From VBWE01 sp943372645 (GTDB lineage Bacteria; Bacteroidota; Bacteroidia; Palsa-965): a stretch of 64,000 nt of DNA. The DNA lies in assembly GCA_943372645.1 (NCBI GenBank), contig CALRZN010000005.1, forward strand, positions 1 to 64,000. Direction: 5' to 3'. The translations under genes were made by a program, and so were the position numbers. This document shows, in pieces, positions 9,159 through 17,852 of this stretch. A model generated the notes under the pieces. That model searched no databases, was not told where the DNA came from, and saw only the letters and a list, made by a program, of their open reading frames with translations. The first letter of the stretch is position 1; each line of letters begins with the position of its first letter.

Positions 9159-9550
9159 AGTAGGAGACATGCCGGCGCCCGAACTGAGGGTAAAGATGGA
9201 ACGTTTGTTTTCGATAATCCTGATTGAGGAACTGTACTTTTTCATTTAACCACAAAGGCACACGCACATTCCACCGCACCCACAAAGGGTTGCACAAAGG
9301 GCACAAAAAATTATTATTACATGGTGGACTTTGTGCATGCCATTGTGTCCATTGTGGTTAAATTGAGTGCTACACAGATATTGGAACTGTCAAAAATAAA
9401 CGATGGTTTCTGAATTCCGCAGTGATTGCTGTTTCTGAATCTGGAATTGTAATTTAGCGTAATAAAAACGGAGCAAGCCATAAATTAAACAACGCCTTGC
9501 ATTTTGTTTAATGAACAAAATGTAATCTTCTGAACTTAAAACTCGCCCTT
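9159..9550. other. Intergenic stretch with an imperfect palindrome and a short operator-like inverted repeat
   Basis: No gene is visible. The stretch contains a long imperfect palindrome (9245-9363). It also has a perfect 9-bp inverted repeat, cattttgtt/aacaaaatg (9500-9508 and 9514-9522), 28 bases before the next start codon. The small repeat is placed like an operator or mRNA-leader hairpin for the following lipoprotein gene. Confidence 0.5.
9245..9363. repeat. Imperfect palindrome with CACAAAGG-type motifs
   Basis: The left end (tttaaccacaaaggcaca) and right end (tgtgtccattgtggttaaa) pair over 18 bases with two mismatches. Inside are further copies of CACAAAGG. Similar AACCACAAAGGCACAAAG-like intergenic repeats occur in many Bacteroidota genomes, as far as I recall. 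No coding sequence is inside. Confidence 0.6.
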
Positions 9551-10354
9551 ATGAAACATGTAAAATCAATACGATCATACATCGCCACGGTGATATTCAG
9601 TATGTGCTTTTTAGCCTGCGGAACGGGAGTTAATAGCGACTCTGACGTAAACAATTACAGGACAGTGCCCGTAACTTCCGTTGAAACAGCAAGACGAATT
9701 GTAATTGAAAAATTCACGGAAACAGAAGAAGTGCTCCTGATGCCTGATTCGTTAAATGATTCTGTTGGTATAAATATGGCCATTATCGGCGTAGAGATTT
9801 TAAGTAAAGGATATCTTCCATCGGGATTGGAAAAGAAGGATGGCTACACCATTTATAAGTATAAAAGGCATATACCGGTTACGCAGACAACGGCGGAAGC
9901 ACCAGTCCCCTTTTTTGATTACGATGCGATTGATTACTATGTTATTGCTGCCGATAAAACAGCGAAGGGTGGAATTTCAAAAAATACAACCGCGCCAAAA
10001 TCGGGTTCCATTTATGAAGGAGTATTATATGGCAATATACCACAGGCAATTTCAGATACCTCTTTTTTAGTGCAACTGGAAAAAACAGGATTTGTGAAAA
10101 GCAGTGTGGATACAAGCAAGTTCGATACTTTGGATGAATTGTTTGCACCAAAAGAAGTGAACGATTCGGTTGCATACGCCTGCAAACCAGTTTACCGCGA
10201 CATCCTGGTGTTCAGAAAAAACGGCCGTATTGCCGGAATTGCAAAAGTCTGTTTTTCGTGCAAAAAACACCTCATCGTCGGGGCAAAAGGAAATACCGAC
10301 AACTTCGGTATGAACGGCGATTATGAACGCCTGCAGCGTTTACTGCATCCATAA
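9551..10354 (+). CDS. Hypothetical lipoprotein
   Basis: This 267-residue protein has a signal sequence ending at a lipobox-like cysteine (MCFLACG, Cys near residue 23), so it is probably an envelope lipoprotein. The mature part is a mixed alpha/beta sequence with no family I recognise. The C-terminal third contains a CxxC (VCFSCKKH). It ends 8 bases before the convergent HxlR regulator with no terminator between them. Confidence 0.6.
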   Translation: MKHVKSIRSYIATVIFSMCFLACGTGVNSDSDVNNYRTVPVTSVETARRIVIEKFTETEEVLLMPDSLNDSVGINMAIIGVEILSKGYLPSGLEKKDGYTIYKYKRHIPVTQTTAEAPVPFFDYDAIDYYVIAADKTAKGGISKNTTAPKSGSIYEGVLYGNIPQAISDTSFLVQLEKTGFVKSSVDTSKFDTLDELFAPKEVNDSVAYACKPVYRDILVFRKNGRIAGIAKVCFSCKKHLIVGAKGNTDNFGMNGDYERLQRLLHP

Positions 10355-10362
10355 AAGACTTC

Positions 10363-10800
10363 TTACTTCAACTGCTTTTCATACGCTGAACGCGTAGCTG
10401 TTATTTCATCAAAATGGGTGTTGGCCCATTTTACCAAACCGCGGATGTGCGGGATTAAACTTTTGCCCCGTTTTGTGAGCGCATATTCCACACGCGGCGG
10501 CACTTCCGGGTATACCGTGCGTTTTACCAGGCCGTCGGCTTCCAGCGTTTTCAGGGTTACGGAAAGCATTTTCTGTGAAACGGTGCTGATATATTTATGA
10601 ATCTCGTTAAAACGCAGCACCTCGCTTTCACTTAAAATCAGCAGCACCAGCGTGGACCACTTGTCGCCGAAGCGGTCGAGGATGTTACGTACCGGGCAAT
10701 TGCCGGCGTCGTTATATTTTTCAAAAATATTTTTCATCATAACGTGTTGATGCTCTGCAATAGTAACATCGGGGTAAGTTGTGTACGCCGCCGTTACCAT
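10363..10800 (-). CDS. HxlR-family winged-helix transcriptional regulator
   Basis: This is a 145-residue regulator, or 125 residues from the internal ATG at 10740. The HxlR signature is clear: NCPVRNILDRFGDKWSTLVL, RFNEIHKYI, VSQKMLSVTLKTLEADGLV and VEYALTKRGKSL. The family includes redox- and electrophile-sensing repressors that often use the N-terminal cysteine, here in the NCPV motif. It is transcribed away from the NmrA-type reductase at 10899 with a shared control region, so it probably regulates that gene and itself. The trigger is not visible from sequence. Confidence 0.88.
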   Translation of the reverse strand: MVTAAYTTYPDVTIAEHQHVMMKNIFEKYNDAGNCPVRNILDRFGDKWSTLVLLILSESEVLRFNEIHKYISTVSQKMLSVTLKTLEADGLVKRTVYPEVPPRVEYALTKRGKSLIPHIRGLVKWANTHFDEITATRSAYEKQLK

Positions 10801-10823
10801 GGATTTATTCGTTCTGTTGTGTT

Positions 10824-10867
10824 TACCTTTGACTTACAAAAAGTAATTAAGTACCCAAAAGTAACTT
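10824..10867. promoter_or_regulatory. Divergent promoters and candidate HxlR operator
   Basis: On the plus strand TACCTTTG (10824-10831) matches the -7 box for the reductase. On the minus strand TACTTTTG (10856-10863) matches for the regulator. Between and over them lie ACTTAC (10832), AGTAA (10842), and AAGTAC with GTAACTT (10849-10867, an imperfect palindrome with 6-base spacer). This is the arrangement expected for one operator controlling both genes. Confidence 0.5.
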
Positions 10868-10898
10868 AAAAAATACCAAAAACAAAAAAAGCAGAACC

Positions 10899-11786
10899 AT
10901 GAAAAAAATACTTGTTACAGGAGCCACCGGAGGACTTGGTGCCGCAGTTGTTTCTTTTTTGAGCGAAAAATTACCCGTTTCACAGCTCGCCGTGCTGGTG
11001 CGCGATGCACAGGGCGAAAAGGCAAAGGCTTACGCCGCTGCAGGTATAACCGTGCACACCGGCGATTACAACGACAAGACCTCGCTGGTGAAGGCGTTTG
11101 AAGGAACGGATGTGCTGTATTTTGTATCGGCAAGCGATATCGGTTCGCGCATGCAGCAACAGCAGCATGTGGTGGAAGCGGCAGCAGAAGCAAAGGTGGG
11201 GCATATTGTGTACACCAGTGCCGGCCGTAAAAACGAAGCTGCTGATGCGCCGCTGGCACCGATTATGGCGGCTCACATCGCTTCAGAAAAATGGATTAAA
11301 GCGTCCGGTATTCCGTACACCATCCTGCAGCACAATTTATATGCAGAGGTTATTGCATTATTCCTCGGAAGCAAGGCACAACTGCTTGCCACCAAAACGG
11401 TTTTCCTGCCTGCCGGCAATGGCCTTACTGCTTTTGTTCCGCGCACCGAACTGGCCGAAGCAGGAGCCATTATTCTTACCGAAACAGAAAAACATGTAAA
11501 TAAAACTTATGCGTTAAACGGCAGCGAAAACACGTCATTCGCAACGGTTGCACAGTACATTGCTGAAGCAACCGGTGAGGCGGTTACCTATTATTCGCCC
11601 GCTATTCCCGAGTTTGAAGCAGCGCTGAAAGGAGCCGGTGTTCCTGCGGAAATAATCGGGATGATGATTATGTTCGGGCTGGGAATTGCAGCAGGCGAAT
11701 TTGAAGCAGGCGCTGATGACCTGGAAAAAATATTGGGCCGCAAAACAAAATCCATGCGCGGGTTTCTTGCGGCAGTGTATAACTGA
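10899..11786 (+). CDS. NmrA-like NAD(P)-binding oxidoreductase (QorB-like quinone reductase)
   Basis: This is a 295-residue Rossmann-fold protein of the atypical short-chain dehydrogenase type. The nucleotide-binding motif GATGGLGAAV lies at residues 7-16. LAVLVRDAQGEKAKAY, GDYNDKTSLVKAFEGTDVLY and the later VYTSAG are typical of NAD(P)H:quinone oxidoreductase 2 (QorB/YtfG) and NmrA proteins. A divergent HxlR repressor is the usual partner of such enzymes, which suggests induction by quinones or electrophiles. The substrate is inferred from family and context only. Confidence 0.85.
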   Translation: MKKILVTGATGGLGAAVVSFLSEKLPVSQLAVLVRDAQGEKAKAYAAAGITVHTGDYNDKTSLVKAFEGTDVLYFVSASDIGSRMQQQQHVVEAAAEAKVGHIVYTSAGRKNEAADAPLAPIMAAHIASEKWIKASGIPYTILQHNLYAEVIALFLGSKAQLLATKTVFLPAGNGLTAFVPRTELAEAGAIILTETEKHVNKTYALNGSENTSFATVAQYIAEATGEAVTYYSPAIPEFEAALKGAGVPAEIIGMMIMFGLGIAAGEFEAGADDLEKILGRKTKSMRGFLAAVYN

Positions 11787-11804
11787 CAGTAAGTTAAAAA
11801 AAAC

Positions 11805-11850
11805 AACCGGCTGTTCATCCCTGCGGGGAGGTTCAGCCGGTTTTGTTTTG
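11805..11850 (+). terminator. Rho-independent terminator after the reductase gene
   Basis: AACCGGCTG (11805-11813) pairs with CAGCCGGTT (11834-11842), and further pairing is possible inside. A T-rich tract follows. It lies 19 bases past the reductase stop. Confidence 0.75.
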
Positions 11851-11943
11851 AACCGGAAATCCGGGATGGCTATTTTGATTAAATTGCATCGTACCGGGAG
11901 CCGGAGTTTGGCGGTATCTCATTTCAACAGAAACAAAAACCGT

Positions 11944-12450
11944 ATGGCAAAAGGGAAAGATAAACGCATCGGAAAATATTACAGGTTTTCGTTTGACGGA
12001 TGCACGTTTAAAACGGATGGTATTATGCTGGCTTCGAACGCAAATTATACACTGATAAAAACATTTACGGATTTTGTGCCGGACGGATTTTTCCTTTTAA
12101 GAAATAAAAAAATACATTTTGAGATAGACGACCATGCAAAAATGGCCGCTAAAATCCTTCGCCTGAAAAAATACACCATCACAAACGAACCGGAGTTTCC
12201 TTTCGATACGCTTGACCGGATGCTTAAGTATATTACCGATAAATATAAACTCATGGGGTTGCACATGAAAAACGTTGAAGCTTTTGATGTAGTGGCGTAT
12301 AAAAGATTAATTAACGACCGTTACCACTTCAGGGAGCTGACAACACTTGCGAAATGGCGTTACGAACTGGAACTGACGGAAGAGGAATGCCGCTTTATTA
12401 GTTTTGATACCAACTACATAAATGGATTGAAGCTGGTTACACCTTTCTAA
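11944..12450 (+). CDS. Hypothetical protein
   Basis: This is a 168-residue basic protein starting MAKGKDKRIGKYYRFSFDG. The reading frame is open further upstream, to 11686, but that part overlaps the reductase gene and its terminator and reads as a shadow. I chose the ATG at 11944 for that reason. There is no signal peptide or membrane segment. I recognise no family. Confidence 0.5.
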   Translation: MAKGKDKRIGKYYRFSFDGCTFKTDGIMLASNANYTLIKTFTDFVPDGFFLLRNKKIHFEIDDHAKMAAKILRLKKYTITNEPEFPFDTLDRMLKYITDKYKLMGLHMKNVEAFDVVAYKRLINDRYHFRELTTLAKWRYELELTEEECRFISFDTNYINGLKLVTPF

Positions 12451-12542
12451 GTTACATTTTGTACTGCCCGGTAAGCCAGAATCAAAGGTGTTTTGTACAT
12501 TGTACACCAGTTCATCATGCTGATGTATTCATGCCCATGCCA

Positions 12543-12641
12543 ATGAAACAAATCGTTTGCATTTTGACGGTCTTTGTGTTTGCGCTGGCAGCATGTACAG
12601 CTCATTCCGAAAAACAGGTTAAAAACAGGGCCAGCACTTAA
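12543..12641 (+). CDS. Small lipoprotein (32 residues)
   Basis: The peptide MKQIVCILTVFVFALAACTA followed by 12 polar residues has a textbook lipoprotein signal with lipobox ALAAC, leaving a mature part of about 15 residues. Size and pattern recall entericidin-type small lipoproteins, but nothing specific ties it to them. It lies about 40 bases before the VOC gene and could share its transcript. Confidence 0.45.
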   Translation: MKQIVCILTVFVFALAACTAHSEKQVKNRAST

Positions 12642-12683
12642 GGCGACAATAAATAAACCAAAACCAACAAACCACATACGCAA

Positions 12684-13061
12684 ATGAAAAAAGTAACCGG
12701 CATCGGGGGCGTGTTTTTTAAATGCAAAGACCCGAAAAAAGTAACCGAATGGTATCAGAAACACCTGGGCCTCGATACGAATCCGTATGGTGCAACCTTC
12801 GAATGGTACGAAAGTGCGGACAGTACAAAAAAAGCACAAACGCAATGGACACCGTTTTCAGAAACCACCAAATACTTTGAGCCTTCTGCGAAAGATTTTA
12901 TGATTAACTACCGCGTTGAAAACCTCGAAGCGCTCGTGGAAGAACTGAAAAAAGAAGGTGTTACCATTGTTGATGAAATTGCAACCTACGACTACGGCAA
13001 GTTTGTACACATCCTGGATATGGAGGGAAACAAAATCGAGTTATGGGAACCGATTGACTGA
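12684..13061 (+). CDS. VOC-superfamily (glyoxalase/bleomycin resistance fold) protein
   Basis: This is a 125-residue protein of the vicinal oxygen chelate fold: GVFFKCKDPKKVTEWYQKHL, YRVENLEALVEELKKEGV and FVHILDMEGNKIELWEP. The C-terminal Glu of NKIELWEP is the usual metal ligand position. The length fits a single two-module VOC unit, so it should dimerise. The substrate cannot be told from sequence. Confidence 0.85.
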   Translation: MKKVTGIGGVFFKCKDPKKVTEWYQKHLGLDTNPYGATFEWYESADSTKKAQTQWTPFSETTKYFEPSAKDFMINYRVENLEALVEELKKEGVTIVDEIATYDYGKFVHILDMEGNKIELWEPID

Positions 13062-13097
13062 TAAAAATTCAAGTGCAACGATAATTCTATAAAGCAA

Positions 13098-13619
13098 ATG
13101 AACGCATCATGGCTCCTTGTTTTTCTTGCACTCGCAGCCTGCTCACCCGCGGCCGGTGATGGTACAGTAAGCAAAGACAAAACAACAGACCCTGTTGCGA
13201 AAATAAATACGGACAGCCTGCCGCTTTCCAACAACGAACTGACCAGCATTTACACCCTTGCCGTTTCCGATTTTATTACAGCGTTGCAACAGCGCAACGG
13301 AACGGAATACGATACGCTGTTTTTCGGAAAACGGAAATTCGGGCAGCCGGATGATTTTCCGGATATTGAACTGCCTGCAAAAATCAGCAAAACAACCTTA
13401 CGCCTCGTTTCGCCTGCTGAAGGTGAAATACTGCAGAATGCCATTAAGACACGCGTGTATATCAACCTGGTAGGCTGGACCACCAAAGCCAGCGCCGATT
13501 TTGTTTTTGTTGTTTTTTCAAATGGGTTTGCACACCAGTATGATTGTAATTTGAACTACACGTTCAGCAAAACGGCCAACCGGTTTGAGCGTACGAACCT
13601 GCAATTTATCGATAAGTGA
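13098..13619 (+). CDS. Hypothetical lipoprotein
   Basis: This is a 173-residue protein with a short lipoprotein signal (MNASWLLVFLALAACSPA, lipobox ALAAC). The mature part is a small alpha/beta domain with no recognised family. The gene follows the VOC gene after 36 bases and may be co-transcribed with it. Confidence 0.6.
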   Translation: MNASWLLVFLALAACSPAAGDGTVSKDKTTDPVAKINTDSLPLSNNELTSIYTLAVSDFITALQQRNGTEYDTLFFGKRKFGQPDDFPDIELPAKISKTTLRLVSPAEGEILQNAIKTRVYINLVGWTTKASADFVFVVFSNGFAHQYDCNLNYTFSKTANRFERTNLQFIDK

Positions 13620-13693
13620 ACCGAAATTTAATTCATAAATGAGGCGATGGTATTGGCTGAAGTTTAATCCTTAAATTTATAAAAACAGGAATC

Positions 13694-15133
13694 ATGCATC
13701 ATAAACTAACCTGGATCGTTTTGTTTTTTACCGCCACCACCTGCTTCGCGCAGCGCGAAGACTACACCTGGTATTTCGGAAACGGGGCCGGGCTTGATTT
13801 TAATACCGACTGCAGTCCCACTGTTTTAACTAACGGAAAGATTCACGGTTTCGAAGGCTGCGCCAGCATTTCTGATCCCGTTACCGGGCAGTTGTTATTT
13901 TACACCAACTCCGACAGCGTGTGGAACCGCAACCATGTGGTGATGCCGAACGGTCATCTCGTGTTTAACGGAAGCACCATTACGCAGGTGCTCATCCTGG
14001 CGCATCCCGGATCGGCCACAAACTATTTTATAATTACGGCGGAAGTGCAGGGTTTTTCCGGGCAGCACCTGCGTGTGCATGAAGTGGACATGTCGCTGAA
14101 CGGTGGTCTGGGCGGCTTTGTGTATAAAGACAGTATAATATACAATGCACCGGTGACCGAAAAAATTACCGCGGTGCGCCACGTCAACGGCATTGATGTG
14201 TGGCTGCTGGCGCATGCGTACAATTCGGCCGATTACATTGCGTTGCTGGTTACACAGGCCGGTATTAACCCGGTGCCTGTTATTTCAACGGTCGGTAAAA
14301 TACATTACGATCCTTCTACCGCCGATGCTATCGGTGAAATCAAAGTGTCGCCCGATGGCAGTAAACTTGCAGCAGTTACGATGCATCACCCCGATATTGA
14401 ACTGTTCGATTTTAATAATGCAACAGGTCAGGTGAGTAACCCGATTGTACTTCCGGAAACCGGCGGCTATGATGGGCTCGGTAATTCAAGCGGGTTATAC
14501 GGCGTATCGTTTTCGGCAAACAACACCATGTTGTATGTGTCGCAATGGCTGCTGCCCAGTTCAAACGTTGACGGTAAAATTATCCAGTACAATATTTCTT
14601 CCAACGATTCCATCGGCATCAATGCCACACGCACGAATGTGTTTACCACCACAGCGCACAGCCTCTATTCGCTGAAGCTGGCGCCTGACCGTAAAATTTA
14701 TGTGGGCCGAAATGCAAGTGGTTACATCGGTGTGATCAATTCACCTGATGTTCCGGGTATGGCATGTAATTACGTTGATAACGGCGTTTACCTCAACGGC
14801 AAAACAAGCAGCTGGGGATTAAACAACCTGATGGAGTACGGCAGCTATTGCGAACTGCTGGCCGCGGCGGAAACAGCAGTTGCAGCGGAACCGGTTGTAA
14901 TTGCTCCCAACCCGGCAAACGAAACCGTAACAATTACATTTTCAAATCCGCGCAGCGAAAACCATTGGCTTACGTTGTACACCACAAAAGGCGAACTGGT
15001 ATATAAAGGAAATGCAACTACAGGAACAACGCTTTCAGCAGATATACATGCATTGCCCCGCGGGATGTATTTTTACCGGTTGTACAGTTCCGGCGGAAAA
15101 TGTACCAACGGAAAATTCATTGCTGCAGAGTAA
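13694..15133 (+). CDS. Secreted beta-propeller-like protein with T9SS type A sorting domain
   Basis: This is a 479-residue protein with a signal peptide ending TTCFAQ. The middle reads as WD/lactonase-type propeller blades (WYFGNGAGLDFN, IGEIKVSPDGSKLAAV, LYSLKLAPDRKIYVGRNA), a pattern common in Bacteroidota surface proteins. The C-terminal 75 residues are a T9SS type A domain (VIAPNPANETVTI, then PRGMYFYRLYSSGGKCTNG). Cargo of the type IX system is a safe inference; the function is unknown. Confidence 0.85.
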   Translation: MHHKLTWIVLFFTATTCFAQREDYTWYFGNGAGLDFNTDCSPTVLTNGKIHGFEGCASISDPVTGQLLFYTNSDSVWNRNHVVMPNGHLVFNGSTITQVLILAHPGSATNYFIITAEVQGFSGQHLRVHEVDMSLNGGLGGFVYKDSIIYNAPVTEKITAVRHVNGIDVWLLAHAYNSADYIALLVTQAGINPVPVISTVGKIHYDPSTADAIGEIKVSPDGSKLAAVTMHHPDIELFDFNNATGQVSNPIVLPETGGYDGLGNSSGLYGVSFSANNTMLYVSQWLLPSSNVDGKIIQYNISSNDSIGINATRTNVFTTTAHSLYSLKLAPDRKIYVGRNASGYIGVINSPDVPGMACNYVDNGVYLNGKTSSWGLNNLMEYGSYCELLAAAETAVAAEPVVIAPNPANETVTITFSNPRSENHWLTLYTTKGELVYKGNATTGTTLSADIHALPRGMYFYRLYSSGGKCTNGKFIAAE

Positions 15134-15162
15134 AATGGAATTAATCAATTAATCAAAGCGCC

Positions 15163-15393
15163 ATGTCTGAAAACACGTTATTGTATCTCTGTATCGGCGG
15201 GGTAATCGTATTGGCCGTGCTGGTTATTGTTGTTGCAGGCTGGCTGGGCAGGCGCAGCAACCAGCGCCGCGCCGACCGGATGATGAAGGATATGAAAAAC
15301 GGAACCTACAACCCGGATAAAAAATATTCCGGCAAGCAGGGCGGCTGGGAAACCGACGAATACACCGATACCACCAACGCTCCGCCGCGCTGA
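15163..15393 (+). CDS. Small single-pass membrane protein
   Basis: This is a 76-residue protein with one N-terminal membrane helix (residues about 6-28, LLYLCIGGVIVLAVLVIVVA) followed by a basic, then Gly/Asp/Thr-rich soluble tail. It starts 29 bases after the T9SS gene. I recognise no family. Confidence 0.6.
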   Translation: MSENTLLYLCIGGVIVLAVLVIVVAGWLGRRSNQRRADRMMKDMKNGTYNPDKKYSGKQGGWETDEYTDTTNAPPR

Positions 15394-15488
15394 TCCCGTT
15401 GCCGGATAAAAATCCACAGGCAGCTGATGTTGTAAAACAACAGGCTTGATTATATTTACAATCACAGTTAACCCGAAAAACGGACACG

Positions 15489-17564
15489 ATGAAAAAAATG
15501 GTTATTGTTTTATTGGCTTTCGGTAATTGCACCACGTTTATGCACGCACAGAATGACGACCCTTATCAGTGGCTCGAAGAAGTGGACGGCGAAAAAGCCA
15601 TTGCTTTTGTGAAAGAACAAAACGCAAAATCAAAAACACGCCTCGAAGCAGAACCGCTGTACAAACCAATTTATAACAAGAGCCTCGAAATACGGAACTC
15701 TACCGACCGCATTGTTTACGGAACAATTTACGGCGAGTACATGTATAATTTCTGGCAGGATAAAACCAACCCGCGTGGCATCTGGCGCAGGGCCTCCAGG
15801 ACAAGTTACCTCGCCGGTAAACCGGAATGGGATGTGCTGCTTGATTTTGACAAGATGGCCGAAAAAGACAATGTGAAATGGGTGTATAAAGGTTCCGAAG
15901 GATTGTACCCGGATTACAACCGTTTCCTCATCCGCATTTCGAAAGGCGGTGGCGATGCGGCCATCACCCGTGAGTTTGATGTAACCAAAAAAGAATTTAT
16001 TGCTGATGGTTTTCAGCTCGACGAATCGAAAGGCAGTGTGAGTTACATTGATGCAAACACCGTGCTGGTCGGAACCAACTTCGGCGAAGGTACAATGACT
16101 ACTTCCGGTTACCCGCGCCAGGTGAAAATATGGAAACGCGGCACCCCGCTCAGCAGCGCACAGCTTATTTATGAAGGCAAAACCGAGGATGTGGGCATCT
16201 GGGGTTTTGTGATGCGCGACGGCGATAAAACCTATACCGGCGTTTCGCGCTCCATGACGTTTTTCTCATCCGAAACATATATCATGGTCAACGGGAAAAT
16301 GCAGAAGCTGAATATTCCGGATGATTCCAATATCAACGGACTGCTGAAGAATCAGCTGATTGTGAAATTAAAATCAGATTTTTCACCCAATGAAGAAACG
16401 TTTAAGTCGGGTACACTGGTCAGTTTTGATTTTGGTGCACTGCTGAAAGGTCGTTTCATCACAATGACCATTATTGCACCCGACGACCGCACCAGCATTT
16501 CCGAAGTATCGAACACCAAAAACAAACTGCTCGTAAATGTAATGACCAACGTGAAGAACGAACTTTACATTTATACCTACAAAGCAAAAGGCTGGGCACG
16601 CGTAAAAGTAAATGCACCTGATTTCGGTTCCATTTATATTGGCGCAACCGACGAAAAATCGGATATGTATTTTTTCAACTTCCAGAATTTTCTTACTCCG
16701 CCTTCGTTATATGTTGCCGATGCCGGTAAAAACACGGCCACCGTGCTCAAATCGCTGCCGGCGTATTTTGATGGTTCGAAATACAAAGTGGAACAGCTGC
16801 AGGCAAAATCAACTGACGGAACGATGATTCCGTATTTCGTGGTGTCGTCAAAAACAGCGGTGAACAACGGGAACAACCCCACGCTGTTGTATGCCTACGG
16901 CGGATTTGAAGCATCCATGCAGCCGTATTATTCCGGCGTAATGGGCAACTGCTGGCTCGAAAACGGTGGCGTGTATGTGCTGGCCAACATCCGCGGCGGC
17001 GGCGAGTTCGGGCCGAAATGGCACCAGGACGGCTTAAAAGAAAAGCGGCAGATTGTGTATGATGATTTTCATGCGGTGGCGCAGGACCTCATCACGCGTA
17101 ATATCACAACGGCAAAACACCTCGGCATTATGGGCGGCAGCAACGGCGGCCTGCTTATGGGTGTTGCATTTACACAGCGCCCCGACCTGTACAACGCCGT
17201 GGTGTGCCAGGTGCCGCTGCTCGATATGAAACGCTACAGCCATTTGCTTGCAGGTGCCAGCTGGATGGGTGAGTACGGCGATCCCGACAAACCGGAAGAG
17301 TGGGCGTACATCAGCAAATATTCCCCGTACCAGAATCTGAAAAAGGACATGAAATACCCGGAAGTGTTTTTCTACACCTCCACCCGCGACGATCGTGTGC
17401 ATCCGGGCCATGCCCGCAAAATGGCCGCCAAAATGATTGATATGGGTTACCCGGTGTTGTATTACGAAAACATGGAAGGCGGTCATGCCGGTTCGTCCAC
17501 CAACGAACAGCGTGCCGAAGCCGATGCGCGTGATTACAGCTACCTCTTCATGAAACTCAAATAA
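15489..17564 (+). CDS. Prolyl oligopeptidase family serine peptidase (S9A)
   Basis: This 691-residue protein has a signal peptide (MKKMVIVLLAFGNCTTFMHA), so it is probably periplasmic. It begins with DPYQWLEEVDGEKAIAFVKE, the usual N-terminus of S9A enzymes. A seven-blade propeller of about 330 residues follows, then the alpha/beta-hydrolase domain. The catalytic triad is visible: Ser551 in GGSNGG, Asp in TRDDRVHPGH (634-635) and His666 in GGHAGS. IRGGGEFGPKWHQDGLKEKR is also characteristic. The family cleaves short peptides after proline; some members have other specificity, so the exact substrate is open. Confidence 0.92.
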   Translation: MKKMVIVLLAFGNCTTFMHAQNDDPYQWLEEVDGEKAIAFVKEQNAKSKTRLEAEPLYKPIYNKSLEIRNSTDRIVYGTIYGEYMYNFWQDKTNPRGIWRRASRTSYLAGKPEWDVLLDFDKMAEKDNVKWVYKGSEGLYPDYNRFLIRISKGGGDAAITREFDVTKKEFIADGFQLDESKGSVSYIDANTVLVGTNFGEGTMTTSGYPRQVKIWKRGTPLSSAQLIYEGKTEDVGIWGFVMRDGDKTYTGVSRSMTFFSSETYIMVNGKMQKLNIPDDSNINGLLKNQLIVKLKSDFSPNEETFKSGTLVSFDFGALLKGRFITMTIIAPDDRTSISEVSNTKNKLLVNVMTNVKNELYIYTYKAKGWARVKVNAPDFGSIYIGATDEKSDMYFFNFQNFLTPPSLYVADAGKNTATVLKSLPAYFDGSKYKVEQLQAKSTDGTMIPYFVVSSKTAVNNGNNPTLLYAYGGFEASMQPYYSGVMGNCWLENGGVYVLANIRGGGEFGPKWHQDGLKEKRQIVYDDFHAVAQDLITRNITTAKHLGIMGGSNGGLLMGVAFTQRPDLYNAVVCQVPLLDMKRYSHLLAGASWMGEYGDPDKPEEWAYISKYSPYQNLKKDMKYPEVFFYTSTRDDRVHPGHARKMAAKMIDMGYPVLYYENMEGGHAGSSTNEQRAEADARDYSYLFMKLK

Positions 17565-17577
17565 TATTTATGCACCC

Positions 17578-17805
17578 ATGAAACTCAGCTTTGCCCAGAA
17601 GGTACTCAAATGGCTCAGTTCGGAAACCATGTTTGAAAAATTCAGACTGGAATCCATGCGCTATAAATTTGACTGTACCTGCGGCAAAACATCCGACATA
17701 TGGGAAATCGGTGGTATACGTTACAAAGCATATGGTAAACCACTCACCTGGATCCGATGCCCGCACTGCAAAAAAGGAGCGATGCGTACGATTTATAAAG
17801 TATAA
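17578..17805 (+). CDS. Small zinc-ribbon-like protein
   Basis: This 75-residue protein has cysteines in FDCTCGKTS and RCPHCKKG, spaced as in a zinc ribbon. It starts 13 bases after the peptidase stop. It has no recognised family, and the function is unknown. It converges with the LysR gene. Confidence 0.55.
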   Translation: MKLSFAQKVLKWLSSETMFEKFRLESMRYKFDCTCGKTSDIWEIGGIRYKAYGKPLTWIRCPHCKKGAMRTIYKV

Positions 17806-17852
17806 TACAAACGAATATGCACACGGGAATGCGCTTTTGAACAAAGCAGGTA

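Noticed and set aside
11686..11943. Upstream extension of the hypothetical protein at 11944
   Set aside because: It overlaps the end of the reductase gene and crosses its terminator. The residues there do not look coding.
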